From NCBI GenBank assembly GCA_964636125.1, contig CAZWPX010000009.1, forward strand, positions 34,842 to 98,841: a stretch of DNA of 64,000 bases, given 5' to 3'. Made by a program: the position numbers and the translations under genes. Shown here piece after piece: positions 44,840-53,844 of this stretch. Origin of the DNA: CAJINA01 sp964636125. Lineage in GTDB: Bacteria; Desulfobacterota; Desulfobacteria; Desulfobacterales; CAJINA01. Each line of letters opens with the position of its first letter. The first letter of the stretch is position 1. Under the pieces are notes generated by a model. The model did not search any database. It worked only from the letters and a program-made list of their open reading frames with translations, and was not told the DNA's origin.

Positions 44840-45496
44840 CTACTCTTGCCAGCCCTGCTCGCCAATCAGCTTCACAAACCGACAACCGCCCAGGCGTGTC
44901 TGGTGGATGCCATCTTCATCCCGGTAAAGTTTGACCAGTTCCTGAACGTGCTGGTCACCCACCGGCAAGATCAGACGGCCGCCAATGGCCAGCTGCTGCA
45001 CGAGCGCCTGGGGAATTTCCGGTGCGCCCGCAGTGACAATGATGGCATCAAAGGGGCTCTGGTCAGCCCACCCGGTGGTCCCGTCTGAATAGCGCGTGAC
45101 AATATTATGGTATTTGAGCCGGTCAAACAGCCCCCGGGTTTTCATGAACAGGGGGTGGATTCTCTCAATGGTGTAGACCCGGAAGGCAATTTCAGCTATA
45201 ACCGCAGCCTGGTACCCGGACCCGGTACCGATCTCCAGAACCCGATCCTCCGGGCTGAGTTCGAGGGCCTGGGTCATCTCGGCCACTATATAGGGCTGCG
45301 AGATTGTCTGCTGTTCACCAATGGGCAGGGGGTAGTCACCATAGGCCTGGTCCATCAGGGCTTCGCTTACAAACAGGTGTCGCCGGACCTTGCGCATGGC
45401 GGCCAGCACGGCCGGATCCGTCACCCCCCGAACCTGGATCTGTTTTTTGACCATCTCTGCCCGCTGGCGCTGGTATTTCAGGGTGTCACCTTGCAT
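44840..45496 (-). CDS. pcm: Protein-L-isoaspartate O-methyltransferase
   Basis: A 218-residue repair enzyme that methylates damaged aspartyl residues with SAM. RHLFVSEALMDQAYGDYPLP, then GEQQTISQPYIVAEM is the substrate region; VLEIGTGSGYQAAVIA the SAM loop; FDAIIVTAGAPEIPQALVQQ and LAIGGRLILPVG complete the fold. The stop abuts the palindromic element, which may serve as its transcript end. Confidence 0.95.
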   Translation of the reverse strand: MQGDTLKYQRQRAEMVKKQIQVRGVTDPAVLAAMRKVRRHLFVSEALMDQAYGDYPLPIGEQQTISQPYIVAEMTQALELSPEDRVLEIGTGSGYQAAVIAEIAFRVYTIERIHPLFMKTRGLFDRLKYHNIVTRYSDGTTGWADQSPFDAIIVTAGAPEIPQALVQQLAIGGRLILPVGDQHVQELVKLYRDEDGIHQTRLGGCRFVKLIGEQGWQE

Positions 45497-45687
45497 ACAG
45501 ACACAATCCCTTCAAATCCCTTTTTATACGCTTTTTATAATGGGACTTTCGACTTGGCTTCTAACAAATCGGCCTCTTTTCGTCAACCATTCAAATCCCT
45601 TGATTTTTTAGATAAATTTCAAGATAATGGGGCAGCTAAATCAATCGCAGGTACAAAGCAACCTTTTCCCGGCTTTACGAACCCAGC

Positions 45688-46686
45688 ATGGATACTTCAA
45701 AACACGTTGTCATCTCAGTCGCCCTGTCCGCCATCATTGTAATGATCGGCACGTCCGGCTATGTGCTCATCGAAGGGTGGAGTTTCCTGGATGCACTGTA
45801 TATGACCATCATCACGATATCCACCGTCGGGTTCATGGAAGTGCAGCCCATGGGAGACATGGGACACCTTTTTACCATTTTCCTGGTGTTCATTGGGGTC
45901 GGCTTCACGCTCTATGTAGCCGGGGCAGTGGTACAATTCATGGTGGAAGGACGCATACGGGCCATCATGGGGAGGCGCATTGTGGACAGAAAAATCAGTC
46001 ATCTCAGAGATCATTACATCGTGTGCGGTTATGGCCGTATCGGCAGGGTTTTGTGCAATAAAATAAGGCGTATGCCGGTTGATGTGGTGGTCCTGGAGCA
46101 AGATGCGGACCTCATTAGGCGAATGGATGAGGACAAGGTTCTCTACATCCATGGTGATGCTTCGGATGAGGACGTGCTGCTGAGAGCCGGCGCCCAGCGG
46201 GCGCGCGGACTGGTTTCCGTTCTGGCCACGGACACCGATAATGTGTTTCTTGTGTTAACGGCCCGGCAGCTGGCCCCGGATCTGACGATCATGGCCCGCG
46301 CCAGCCGTGAATCTGCTAAAAAGAAGTTGCTGGCTGCCGGGGCAACCTCTGTGGAATCCCCCTATGAAATGGGGGCCCTGCGTATGGCCCAGAAAATCCT
46401 GCGCCCCACGGTGACCAGCTTTCTGGACCTGGCCCTGGCATACGGTCGCAAGGAAATCCAGATGGAAGAGATTCCCGTACAAGCTGAGTCAGAGATGGCC
46501 CAGGTGATGCTGAAAGATTCCGGCATCCGCCAGCGCTTCAACCTGATCCTGATCGCCATCTCCCTGGCCAACGGTGAGATGCTGTTCAACCCCTCCTTTG
46601 AATATATTATAAAACCGGGGGACACGGTCATTGCGGTCGGGGAAAAAGAAAACCTGCACCAGCTTCACAAGATCATGAATCCCTGA
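45688..46686 (+). CDS. Two-helix potassium channel with RCK (TrkA-N/TrkA-C) domains
   Basis: A 332-residue ion channel. Two transmembrane helices (VVISVALSAIIVMIGTSGYV and LFTIFLVFIGVGFTLYVAGA) flank a pore loop. The filter reads TVGFM (residues 46-50) where potassium channels have TVGYG or TVGFG. Residues 110-225 form a TrkA-N domain (IVCGYGRIGRVL, then VVVLEQD) that binds nucleotide; the TrkA-C domain ends the protein. It probably gates in response to ligand. Confidence 0.88.
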   Translation: MDTSKHVVISVALSAIIVMIGTSGYVLIEGWSFLDALYMTIITISTVGFMEVQPMGDMGHLFTIFLVFIGVGFTLYVAGAVVQFMVEGRIRAIMGRRIVDRKISHLRDHYIVCGYGRIGRVLCNKIRRMPVDVVVLEQDADLIRRMDEDKVLYIHGDASDEDVLLRAGAQRARGLVSVLATDTDNVFLVLTARQLAPDLTIMARASRESAKKKLLAAGATSVESPYEMGALRMAQKILRPTVTSFLDLALAYGRKEIQMEEIPVQAESEMAQVMLKDSGIRQRFNLILIAISLANGEMLFNPSFEYIIKPGDTVIAVGEKENLHQLHKIMNP

Positions 46687-46712
46687 CAACCGACAGCAAA
46701 CACAGAAATAAC

Positions 46713-46740
46713 TTGACATGCTGACAAATATACCTGTAGT
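46713..46740 (+). promoter_or_regulatory. Candidate trp operon promoter
   Basis: TTGACA at 46713-46718 and TGTAGT at 46735-46740 with 16-base spacing. Transcription would begin near 46747, about 60 bases before the leader-peptide start. No palindromic TrpR-style operator is evident, in line with control by attenuation. Confidence 0.5.
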
Positions 46741-46805
46741 TAGGGCCATCTATTCTGAAATCCGGATAGATACCGATCCGGGTCAACAATAGGAATTGAC
46801 GCTTA

Positions 46806-46898
46806 ATGAAATCAAACGGCAAACAATTTGCGAGCATTACAAACCAGCGCTGGTGGTGGTGGCAGAACTGCGTCGACTGTCCTGCCAGCGGAATGTAA
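46806..46898 (+). CDS. trpL: trp leader peptide
   Basis: A 30-residue peptide with four consecutive Trp codons (residues 16-19, bases 46851-46862, in NQRWWWWQN). ATG 46806 follows ATAGGA. Ribosome stalling at these codons when charged Trp-tRNA is scarce would free the downstream leader RNA to form an antiterminator. The peptide is followed by the attenuator hairpins and trpE. Confidence 0.92.
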   Translation: MKSNGKQFASITNQRWWWWQNCVDCPASGM

Positions 46899-46930
46899 CA
46901 CCTGAATAAACAAAATTAAATTTTCAGGAC
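46877..46930 (+). promoter_or_regulatory. Candidate trp antiterminator pairing
   Basis: GTCCTG (46879-46884) inside the leader-peptide sequence can pair with CAGGAC (46925-46930), and two further pairs extend past a mismatch. The second segment is also the 5' arm of the terminator hairpin, so the two structures exclude each other, as attenuation requires. A competing upstream hairpin (GGCAG 46861-46865 with CTGCC 46882-46886) could sequester the first segment when translation finishes. Confidence 0.55.
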
Positions 46931-46958
46931 TGTGGCAAGACAAGCCACGGTCCTTTTT
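46927..46958 (+). terminator. trp attenuator terminator hairpin
   Basis: GGACTGTGGC (46927-46936) pairs with GCCACGGTCC (46944-46953), one G-U pair, seven-base loop, followed by five T residues. A classical Rho-independent terminator located 28 bases after the leader stop codon and about 70 bases before trpE. Confidence 0.85.
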
Positions 46959-46966
46959 ATTTGCAT

Positions 46967-46999
46967 AAAGGGTCGTGGTCAAACCACGACCCTTTTTTT
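46967..46999 (+). terminator. Second terminator hairpin before trpE
   Basis: AAAGGGTCGTGG (46967-46978) and CCACGACCC (46984-46992) form a perfect nine-pair stem with a five-base loop and a seven-T tail that also pairs with the A run. It ends 31 bases before the trpE start. No antiterminator partner was found for it, so its role beside the first hairpin is unclear. Confidence 0.8.
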
Positions 47000-47030
47000 A
47001 TGAACGCCCAGAAGACAGGAAGAAGAATTT

Positions 47031-48503
47031 ATGAAACTCAGCAACTTCCCCGACAAAGCTCAATTTGAGACACTCGCCAGAAAGCACAATGTGGTCCCGC
47101 TGTGCGCGGAGATTCTGGCAGACACGGAAACGCCTGTCTCCTTGCTCCGCAAATTTTATGCCGATTCCGGTCCGGTTTTCCTCCTGGAAAGTGTTGAAGG
47201 CGGTGAACGCTGGGGGCGCTACAGTTTTCTCGGCACCTCCGCCAGAAGCCATATCCGGGTCTTCGGATCATACGTGGAGCTGGTCACCGGTGAGGAAAGT
47301 CAGAAGATCCCTCACAACCAGGACCCTTTGAAAATCCTCAAAACGCTCTCCGCAAACTTTAACCCCGCGAAAGTCCAGGGCCTGCCCCGCTTCTGGGGCG
47401 GCCTGGTTGGCTATCTGACCTACGAAATGGTCAGTTTTTTTGAAAAAGTTCCCAATCGAATTCCGGATGATAAACCTCTGGCCCATTTCATTATTCCAGA
47501 TGAGTTGATTATTTTTGACAATATTCGCAATACGATGACCGCCGTGGTGATTGCCTTTATAGACACGGAAAAGGATATCGAAACCGCTTACCAGGCTGCC
47601 TCGGCCAGAATCGAATCCATGACTGCCAGGATGCGCCTGCCCAAGTCCATCAGCCCGGATAACACGATGGCCGGTGCCGACACACCCCAGGCCGTGATCG
47701 AGCCCGCAGATTTCCTGGGCATGGTCAGAAAGGTAAAAGACCATATCCAGTCAGGCGATATTATCCAGGCTGTCATTTCTCAGCCGTTTACCTGTCCGGC
47801 CCCTGCAGATCTCTGGATGCTTTACCGGGCGCAGCGGTATATCAACCCGTCCCCCTATCTATTTTTCATGCACCTTGATGACACGGCCCTGGTCGGCTCC
47901 TCACCAGAGACCATGGTGCGCCTGGAAAACGAGGTGGCCACGCTGCGGCCCATTGCCGGCACAAGGCCCCGGGGTGAGACTGAAAAGGCAGATCGCCTGC
48001 TCGCTGATGAACTGCTGGCGGATGAAAAAGAGCGCGCCGAACACCTGATGCTGGTCGACCTCGGACGCAACGACCTTGGCCGGGTAGCCCGGACCGGGAC
48101 CGTCCAGGTGACCGACCTGATGTTCGTGGAACGTTACTCCCATGTCATGCACCTGGTTTCAAACATCACTTGTGATTTAAAGCCGGAGATGGATGCCTGG
48201 GACCTGATCCGGGCCACATTCCCGGCGGGCACCCTGTCCGGCGCACCGAAAGTCAGGGCCATGGAAATTATCGCCGAACTGGAGGATACGCCGCGCGGCC
48301 CATACGGCGGCGCCGTCGGCTACATTTCATTCGGCGGCAACATGGATCTGGCGATCACCATTCGCACCGCCTGTGTGGAATCCGGCCAGCTGACCATCCG
48401 GTCCGGTGCCGGTATTGTGGCCGACAGCAATCCCGAAAGCGAACACCAGGAAACCGTAAACAAGGCCCGAGCCATTCAAAAGGCTCTGGAAATGCTAAAC
48501 TAA
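47031..48503 (+). CDS. trpE: Anthranilate synthase component I
   Basis: A 490-residue enzyme converting chorismate plus ammonia (from TrpG) into anthranilate. The Trp-feedback motif LLES is at residues 51-54. The chorismate-binding domain carries DIIQAVISQPF, SSPETMVRLE, IAGTRPRGET, LVDLGRNDLGRVA and FPAGTLSGAPKVRAMEII. ATG follows GGAAGAAG. It is the first gene of the attenuated trpEGDCF operon; TrpG is encoded 12 bases later. Confidence 0.97.
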   Translation: MKLSNFPDKAQFETLARKHNVVPLCAEILADTETPVSLLRKFYADSGPVFLLESVEGGERWGRYSFLGTSARSHIRVFGSYVELVTGEESQKIPHNQDPLKILKTLSANFNPAKVQGLPRFWGGLVGYLTYEMVSFFEKVPNRIPDDKPLAHFIIPDELIIFDNIRNTMTAVVIAFIDTEKDIETAYQAASARIESMTARMRLPKSISPDNTMAGADTPQAVIEPADFLGMVRKVKDHIQSGDIIQAVISQPFTCPAPADLWMLYRAQRYINPSPYLFFMHLDDTALVGSSPETMVRLENEVATLRPIAGTRPRGETEKADRLLADELLADEKERAEHLMLVDLGRNDLGRVARTGTVQVTDLMFVERYSHVMHLVSNITCDLKPEMDAWDLIRATFPAGTLSGAPKVRAMEIIAELEDTPRGPYGGAVGYISFGGNMDLAITIRTACVESGQLTIRSGAGIVADSNPESEHQETVNKARAIQKALEMLN

Positions 48504-48515
48504 AGTGAGGACCAC

Positions 48516-49112
48516 ATGATCGTCATGATAGACAACTATGACTCTTTCACCTACAACCTGGTCCAGTACATCGAACAGATGGGATTCCCGGTCCACGTGG
48601 CCCGCAACGATTCCATCTCGATTGACGACCTTGAAAAACTTGAACCTTCCGGGATCGTGATCTCTCCCGGCCCGGGCAGGCCGGATACCGCCGGTATCTC
48701 ACTTGAAACGGTTAAAACATTTTCCGGCCGAGTTCCCATTTTGGGCGTCTGCCTCGGGCACCAGACCATCGGCCAGGCCTTTGGTGGCCGGGTCATCTCT
48801 GCCCGCGCGCTCATGCACGGCAAAACTTCGATGGTCAATTCGGACGGCCGGGCGCTCTACAAAGGCATTCGCAAACCCTTTCAGGCCATGCGCTACCACA
48901 GCCTGGCCGTCAATCGTGCACATCTGCCGGAATGCCTGATCGTTAGTTCAGAAACGGATGACGGTGAAATTATGGGTATCCGCCACCGCAGTCACCCCAC
49001 CGAAGGCATCCAGTTCCACCCCGAATCGATCATGACGCCGGTGGGCAAACGGCTGCTCAGGAATTTTCTTAATTCCACCCGGACAGACCCACCCGCAGCG
49101 GATCAAAACTAA
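48516..49112 (+). CDS. trpG: Anthranilate synthase glutamine amidotransferase subunit
   Basis: A 198-residue class I amidotransferase delivering ammonia to TrpE. DNYDSFTYNLVQY opens it; the nucleophile Cys79 is in ILGVCLGHQTIG; His168 and Glu170 are in GIQFHPES. ATG follows GAGG. The same subunit may serve para-aminobenzoate synthase, as in many bacteria. Confidence 0.96.
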   Translation: MIVMIDNYDSFTYNLVQYIEQMGFPVHVARNDSISIDDLEKLEPSGIVISPGPGRPDTAGISLETVKTFSGRVPILGVCLGHQTIGQAFGGRVISARALMHGKTSMVNSDGRALYKGIRKPFQAMRYHSLAVNRAHLPECLIVSSETDDGEIMGIRHRSHPTEGIQFHPESIMTPVGKRLLRNFLNSTRTDPPAADQN

Positions 49113-49168
49113 GCGCCCTATCAAAACGGTCACCAGGACCGGATTTTTCAGAATAAAGGAGGTAAACC

Positions 49169-50185
49169 ATGTTTCGAGAATACCTGCAGATGATCATAAC
49201 GGGCCAGCAGCTGGATGAAGAACAGATGACACAAATGATCACGGAAGTGCTTTCCGGCAACATCACCGATGCCCAGATCGGTGCCATGATGGCCGCTTTG
49301 GCCACCCGCGGTGAAACCTATGCGGAGCTCTCCGGGGCCGCCACGGCCATGCGCCGCATGGCCCACAGGATTCAGTCGCCGGGGTCCATTGTGGTGGACA
49401 CCTGCGGCACCGGGGGCGACGGGGCCAAAACCTTCAACATTTCAACGACCACCGCTTTTGTGGTGGCCGGGTGCGGTGTGACTGTCGCCAAGCATGGCAA
49501 CCGCTCCGTTTCCAGCCAGTGCGGCAGCGCCGATCTCCTGGAGGCTCTCGGGGTAAAAATCGACACTGATCCCGAAATCGTGGAAGAGGCCATATTTGAG
49601 ACCGGCATTGGTTTTCTTTTCGCCCCGGTCTATCACAGCGCCATGCGCCACGCAGCCCGCGCGCGCACTGAAATTGGTCTGCGCAGCATTTTCAACATGC
49701 TGGGGCCCCTCACCAACCCGGCCGGAGCCAATTGCCAGCTGCTGGGTGTCTACGCCCCCGAACTTACGGAAATGTTTGCCCGTGCCCTGCTGCAACTGGG
49801 TGCCCGTCAGGCCATGGTTGTGCACGGTCACGATGGCCTCGACGAGATATCGGTCTGTGCAACGACCCGCATATCAGAACTGAAAGAGGGGCTCATCAAG
49901 ACCTATGACCTTTCTCCCGAACAGTTTTTTGGCCGCCTGGCAGAACCGGGTGCCCTGGACGGCGGTGATGCGGCCGCCAACGCCGCCATTACCCGGGACA
50001 TCCTCGCCGGCAGCACCGGAGACAAACGCAACGTGGTGGTTCTCAACGCTGCCGCCGCCCTGCTGTGCGCCGGTAAAGCCACCGCGCTTCCGGAAGGCAT
50101 CCAGCTGGCCGAAGAGGCCATCGATTCAGGCGCCGCCATAGAAAAACTTGACCGCCTGGCCAAGTTCACCACGGAAAACGGTTAA
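49169..50185 (+). CDS. trpD: Anthranilate phosphoribosyltransferase
   Basis: A 338-residue enzyme that joins anthranilate to PRPP. The PRPP loop is VDTCGTGGDGAKTFNIST (about residues 76-93); KHGNRSVSSQCGSADLLEAL and LGPLTNPA are further family motifs. ATG follows AAGGAGG. Encoded between trpG and trpC in the pathway operon. Confidence 0.97.
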   Translation: MFREYLQMIITGQQLDEEQMTQMITEVLSGNITDAQIGAMMAALATRGETYAELSGAATAMRRMAHRIQSPGSIVVDTCGTGGDGAKTFNISTTTAFVVAGCGVTVAKHGNRSVSSQCGSADLLEALGVKIDTDPEIVEEAIFETGIGFLFAPVYHSAMRHAARARTEIGLRSIFNMLGPLTNPAGANCQLLGVYAPELTEMFARALLQLGARQAMVVHGHDGLDEISVCATTRISELKEGLIKTYDLSPEQFFGRLAEPGALDGGDAAANAAITRDILAGSTGDKRNVVVLNAAAALLCAGKATALPEGIQLAEEAIDSGAAIEKLDRLAKFTTENG

Positions 50186-50190
50186 ACGCC

Positions 50191-50985
50191 ATGTCCATAG
50201 ATATTCTGTCACAAATCGTCCAGCGCAAAACCGCCGATATTGCAGCGACCCGCCAAAAACTGCCGCTCACGGAAATCCGCAGGCAGGCAGAGGCGACCAA
50301 GCCCCCACGCCCGTTTTTAAGTCAATTTACGGATGAGCGCCAGGCGGCTGTGAACATAATCGCCGAGATAAAACGGGCTTCGCCCTCGAAAGGGCCCATA
50401 CGCCTGGATCTGGATCCGGGCACCCTGGCCAGGGCTTATGAATCCGGTGGTGCCGTCGCGCTCTCCGTTCTCACGGACACGCCTTATTTCAAAGGCAGTC
50501 TGGCAGACCTGGAGCAGGCCCGGGCGGCGGTGAACCTGCCCGTGCTGCGCAAAGACTTCATTGTATCCGACTACCAGGTTTATGAATCCCGAGCCCGGGG
50601 CGCAGATGCCATCCTGCTGATTGTGAGAGTCCTCTCTCCCGATCAGCTGCAGACACTGTTTCAGCTGGCCAAATCCCTGGGCATGGATGTCCTGCTTGAA
50701 ATCCACGCGACCTCCGAATTGGATACCGCCATGGCTGTGGGGGCCCGCCTGATCGGCATTAATAACCGGAACCTGCAATCCTTTGAAACCGACACCGGCA
50801 CAGCCGCCCGCCTGGCTGACAGCCTGGGACCCGGCCGACTACCCGTGGCGGCCAGCGGTATCAGCAGCCGGCAAGATATTGAATTCAACCTGGCCGCCGG
50901 GATCCACAATTTTCTGATCGGCGAAAGCCTGGTCCGGGCCCAGGAACCCGCAGATTTACTGAGAGCCCTGATATCCGGAAGGTGA
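50191..50985 (+). CDS. trpC: Indole-3-glycerol phosphate synthase
   Basis: A 264-residue TIM-barrel enzyme. Signature pieces: IIAEIKRASPSKG (catalytic Lys), VLRKDFIVSDYQVYESRA, IGINNRNLQSFETD and VAASGISSRQDI. Fifth reaction of the pathway: closes the indole ring with loss of CO2. ATG five bases after the trpD stop. Confidence 0.97.
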   Translation: MSIDILSQIVQRKTADIAATRQKLPLTEIRRQAEATKPPRPFLSQFTDERQAAVNIIAEIKRASPSKGPIRLDLDPGTLARAYESGGAVALSVLTDTPYFKGSLADLEQARAAVNLPVLRKDFIVSDYQVYESRARGADAILLIVRVLSPDQLQTLFQLAKSLGMDVLLEIHATSELDTAMAVGARLIGINNRNLQSFETDTGTAARLADSLGPGRLPVAASGISSRQDIEFNLAAGIHNFLIGESLVRAQEPADLLRALISGR

Positions 50986-50988
50986 CCC

Positions 50989-51702
50989 ATGCAGACAGAC
51001 CCAATCCCCACACCTGACAGGGCACGCAGCGGGCCGCAGGTTAAAATATGCGGGCTGACAACACCCGCCCAGGCACAGCAATGCGCCATCCTGGGCGCGG
51101 ATGCAATCGGCCTTGTCTTCTATGCCAAAAGCCCCCGCAACCTGTCGACACGCCAGGCCGGTAAGATCTGCCGTGGACTGCCACCAGGCGTTGCGGCCGT
51201 GGGTGTGTTCGTGGATATGCCCGTTGAAAAGATTGTTTCAATAACGTCGGCCAACGGTATCCGGACCGTTCAACTCCATGGCCGGGAAACCCCGAGCCAG
51301 GTCGCACGGTTGAGCAGGGCGGGCCTGAAAGTGATCAAGGCCCTGTTCACAAACAGGCAACCGGACATTGCGCAGGCACGCCGGTATGAATCCGCGGTGG
51401 CCTTTCTGGTTGAATGCGGGCAGGGAAAACTACCGGGCGGCAATGCCCTGACCTGGGACTGGAAACTGCCCGGCAAACTTTTCCAGCGCCAGCCGGTCAT
51501 ACTTGCCGGTGGGCTTGATCCTGAAAACATCGATACGGCCCTGCGGACGGGCAGACCCGATGCGGTGGATGTCAGTTCTGGTGTCGAGCTGGCCCCTGGC
51601 CAAAAGGACTTGCGCAAGGTTGAGGCCTTTCTGTCAGCCGTGAAAGGGGCCTCCGGGGATTGGTATCAATCTGAGAACCGGATACCCCGACGTGTATTTT
51701 AA
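50989..51702 (+). CDS. trpF: Phosphoribosylanthranilate isomerase
   Basis: A 237-residue TIM-barrel isomerase. VKICGLTTPAQAQ holds the catalytic Cys; IGLVFYAKSPRNLS, VGVFVDMPVEKI, VQLHGRETP, LAGGLDPENI and DAVDVSSGVE follow the family order. It ends the + strand operon. The protein is somewhat longer than usual at both ends. No clear terminator follows. Confidence 0.95.
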   Translation: MQTDPIPTPDRARSGPQVKICGLTTPAQAQQCAILGADAIGLVFYAKSPRNLSTRQAGKICRGLPPGVAAVGVFVDMPVEKIVSITSANGIRTVQLHGRETPSQVARLSRAGLKVIKALFTNRQPDIAQARRYESAVAFLVECGQGKLPGGNALTWDWKLPGKLFQRQPVILAGGLDPENIDTALRTGRPDAVDVSSGVELAPGQKDLRKVEAFLSAVKGASGDWYQSENRIPRRVF

Positions 51703-51732
51703 AGCCGGTAGGGCCTGATTCAGGGATGGATA

Positions 51733-53748
51733 TTAGCTGGCGGTCAGCGCCTTTTTGATACTACTGGCCAGATCAAACATGGTAATCGGTTTTCTAATAA
51801 AACCCTTGATACCCATGGCCCGGGCTTGATTGGCAGCACCTACCTCGCTGTATCCCGAGCAGAGTAAAATGGAAATATCGGGCCTGATTTTCAGCAGGGC
51901 CCGGGAAAGAACATCCCCGGTCATACCGGGCATGGTCATATCCGTAATCACCAGATCAAAACGATCGGGCTGCCGGCGAAACAGTTCCAGGGCCTCCTGG
52001 CTGTCCGTACAGGTCACAGCTTCATACCCCAGGTAACTCAGCATCTCGCTGGCAATTTCCGCCAGGGTTACCTCATCATCTACAAAGAGAACACAACCGC
52101 TGCCTTTGACCGGTGTCCGCTTGACCTGCTCCGTCGGGCTCTCCAGGACTTCAGTCACGTTCGGCAGAAAAATGGTGAAGCAGGTCCCCTGTCCGGATTT
52201 ACTGTCAACCGTGATCACACCGCCATGACTTTTGATGATACCGTGGACGACGGATAGCCCCAGGCCGGTACCAGCGCCCTTTTCGCGGGTGGAAAAATAG
52301 GGGATAAAAATTCTATCCATGACCTCCGGTGTCATGCCGGCACCTGTGTCGCTGACGGCCAATTTGAGATGCCGGCCCAGAGAAAGATCAACGTGTTCCG
52401 AAGCGGGGCTGCGCTGGATGTCAACCTGCGTCAGTTTGACATCCAGAACACCCCCATGGGCCTGCATGGCATAGGCCGCATTGGTACACAGGTTCATCAA
52501 TACCTGGTGAATCTGGGTCGAGTTTCCATTTATGGTATCTCTATCCACCTGGAAGTGCTTTCTGATATCAATGGTAGCCGGCAGTGAGGCCCGGATCAAC
52601 TTTAACGTCTCCTTAATCACCGGGGTGATCCGCATGGGACGCCGTTTGATTTCTGCTTGCCGGCTGAAGGAAAGAATCTGGCCGACAAGATCTTTGGCCC
52701 GCTCCCCGGCTTTGACAACCTTCTTCAGGTTTTCCCTGGCCGGATGGTGATCGGCAATTTCAAGGCCGGCTATTTCGGCATAACCAATCACCGCCGATAA
52801 AATATTATTAAAATCATGTGCGATCCCGCCGGCGAGGGTACCAATGGCTTCCAGCTTCTGGGCCTGCAGCAGCTGGGCTTCCAGGACCTTTTTGTCTTCC
52901 TCGGCCTGGACCCGCTGGCTGATATCCCGGATAATATTAATCCGGACTTTCTGGCCCTTCAACCGCATCCAGCTGCTTTTGATTTCCACCGGAAACGGCT
53001 CCCCGGTCCGGGTCAGGTGCATGTAAGCCGGGGAAGCCTCAGCGCCTGAAACGCCGGCCAGCCATCCCGGTTTCTCAGGTAAACGCTCCGCGTACAATTC
53101 CGCCAGAGACAGCTGCATAAACGCTTCACGCGAATAGCCGTATTTTAGCATGGCCGCCTGGTTGCAATCCAGAACCTTCCCGCTTTCATCGTCGGTAATA
53201 ACGACCAGATCCACAAGATTCTCGAAGAGGTCCCGGTATTTGTTCTCACTCTCCTGCAGGTGCGTGTTGGTCCTATGCAGCTGGGCATTGGCATCCTCCA
53301 GCTCGCGGGTTCGCTTGACAACTTCCATCTCCAGGTGCGCCTGGTAAGTTTTGTTTTCCCGGATCAGGCGGATCCGTTCGAGTGCTTTTTCAACCGCATG
53401 TAAAAGGATGTTCAGGTCCTGGACCGGTTTTAAGAGATAGTCACAAGCGCCCAGCCGCAGTGCTTCAATGGCATCCGCGATGATACCGGTACCCGAGGCC
53501 ACAATCACCGGGGTTTCCGGTGATATCTTCTGAATCCGGGATAGGACCCCGAGGCCATCCATTTCCGGCATGCGCAGATCCACAAGGACAAGATCCGGTT
53601 TTTCGCGCTCAAACACGTCGATCCCCAGCCGCCCGTTCTTGGCCTCAAATACGGTGTAATCGTAATCTTCCAGGAAATTCTTAAAACTTTCCCTGACGGC
53701 CTTTTCATCGTCTATGGTCAGGATAACAGGTGGTTTGGCTACCGACAT
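51733..53748 (-). CDS. Hybrid histidine kinase (REC-PAS-HisKA-HATPase-REC)
   Basis: A 671-residue soluble kinase. First receiver 8-125 (Asp57 in LVLVDLRMP). A coiled coil (about 130-165) leads to PAS (168-285). HisKA has GGIAHDFNNILSAVIGYAEI (His311); the ATPase motifs are NLCTNAAYAM, DTGAGM and GTGLGLSVVHG. A second receiver follows (about 550-670, VITDMTMPGMTGD). There is no membrane anchor, so it senses an internal signal, probably via the PAS. It is encoded 97 bases after the next gene, a lone response regulator. Confidence 0.92.
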   Translation of the reverse strand: MSVAKPPVILTIDDEKAVRESFKNFLEDYDYTVFEAKNGRLGIDVFEREKPDLVLVDLRMPEMDGLGVLSRIQKISPETPVIVASGTGIIADAIEALRLGACDYLLKPVQDLNILLHAVEKALERIRLIRENKTYQAHLEMEVVKRTRELEDANAQLHRTNTHLQESENKYRDLFENLVDLVVITDDESGKVLDCNQAAMLKYGYSREAFMQLSLAELYAERLPEKPGWLAGVSGAEASPAYMHLTRTGEPFPVEIKSSWMRLKGQKVRINIIRDISQRVQAEEDKKVLEAQLLQAQKLEAIGTLAGGIAHDFNNILSAVIGYAEIAGLEIADHHPARENLKKVVKAGERAKDLVGQILSFSRQAEIKRRPMRITPVIKETLKLIRASLPATIDIRKHFQVDRDTINGNSTQIHQVLMNLCTNAAYAMQAHGGVLDVKLTQVDIQRSPASEHVDLSLGRHLKLAVSDTGAGMTPEVMDRIFIPYFSTREKGAGTGLGLSVVHGIIKSHGGVITVDSKSGQGTCFTIFLPNVTEVLESPTEQVKRTPVKGSGCVLFVDDEVTLAEIASEMLSYLGYEAVTCTDSQEALELFRRQPDRFDLVITDMTMPGMTGDVLSRALLKIRPDISILLCSGYSEVGAANQARAMGIKGFIRKPITMFDLASSIKKALTAS

Positions 53749-53844
53749 GGTTTCACCGTTTTGAAATGATACCCCGCTGGCGGGGCAAGGCGGACGATAG
53801 ATTTGCCGCCGAGGGGGTTACCCGTGAAGGTTTGCAGGGAAAGC

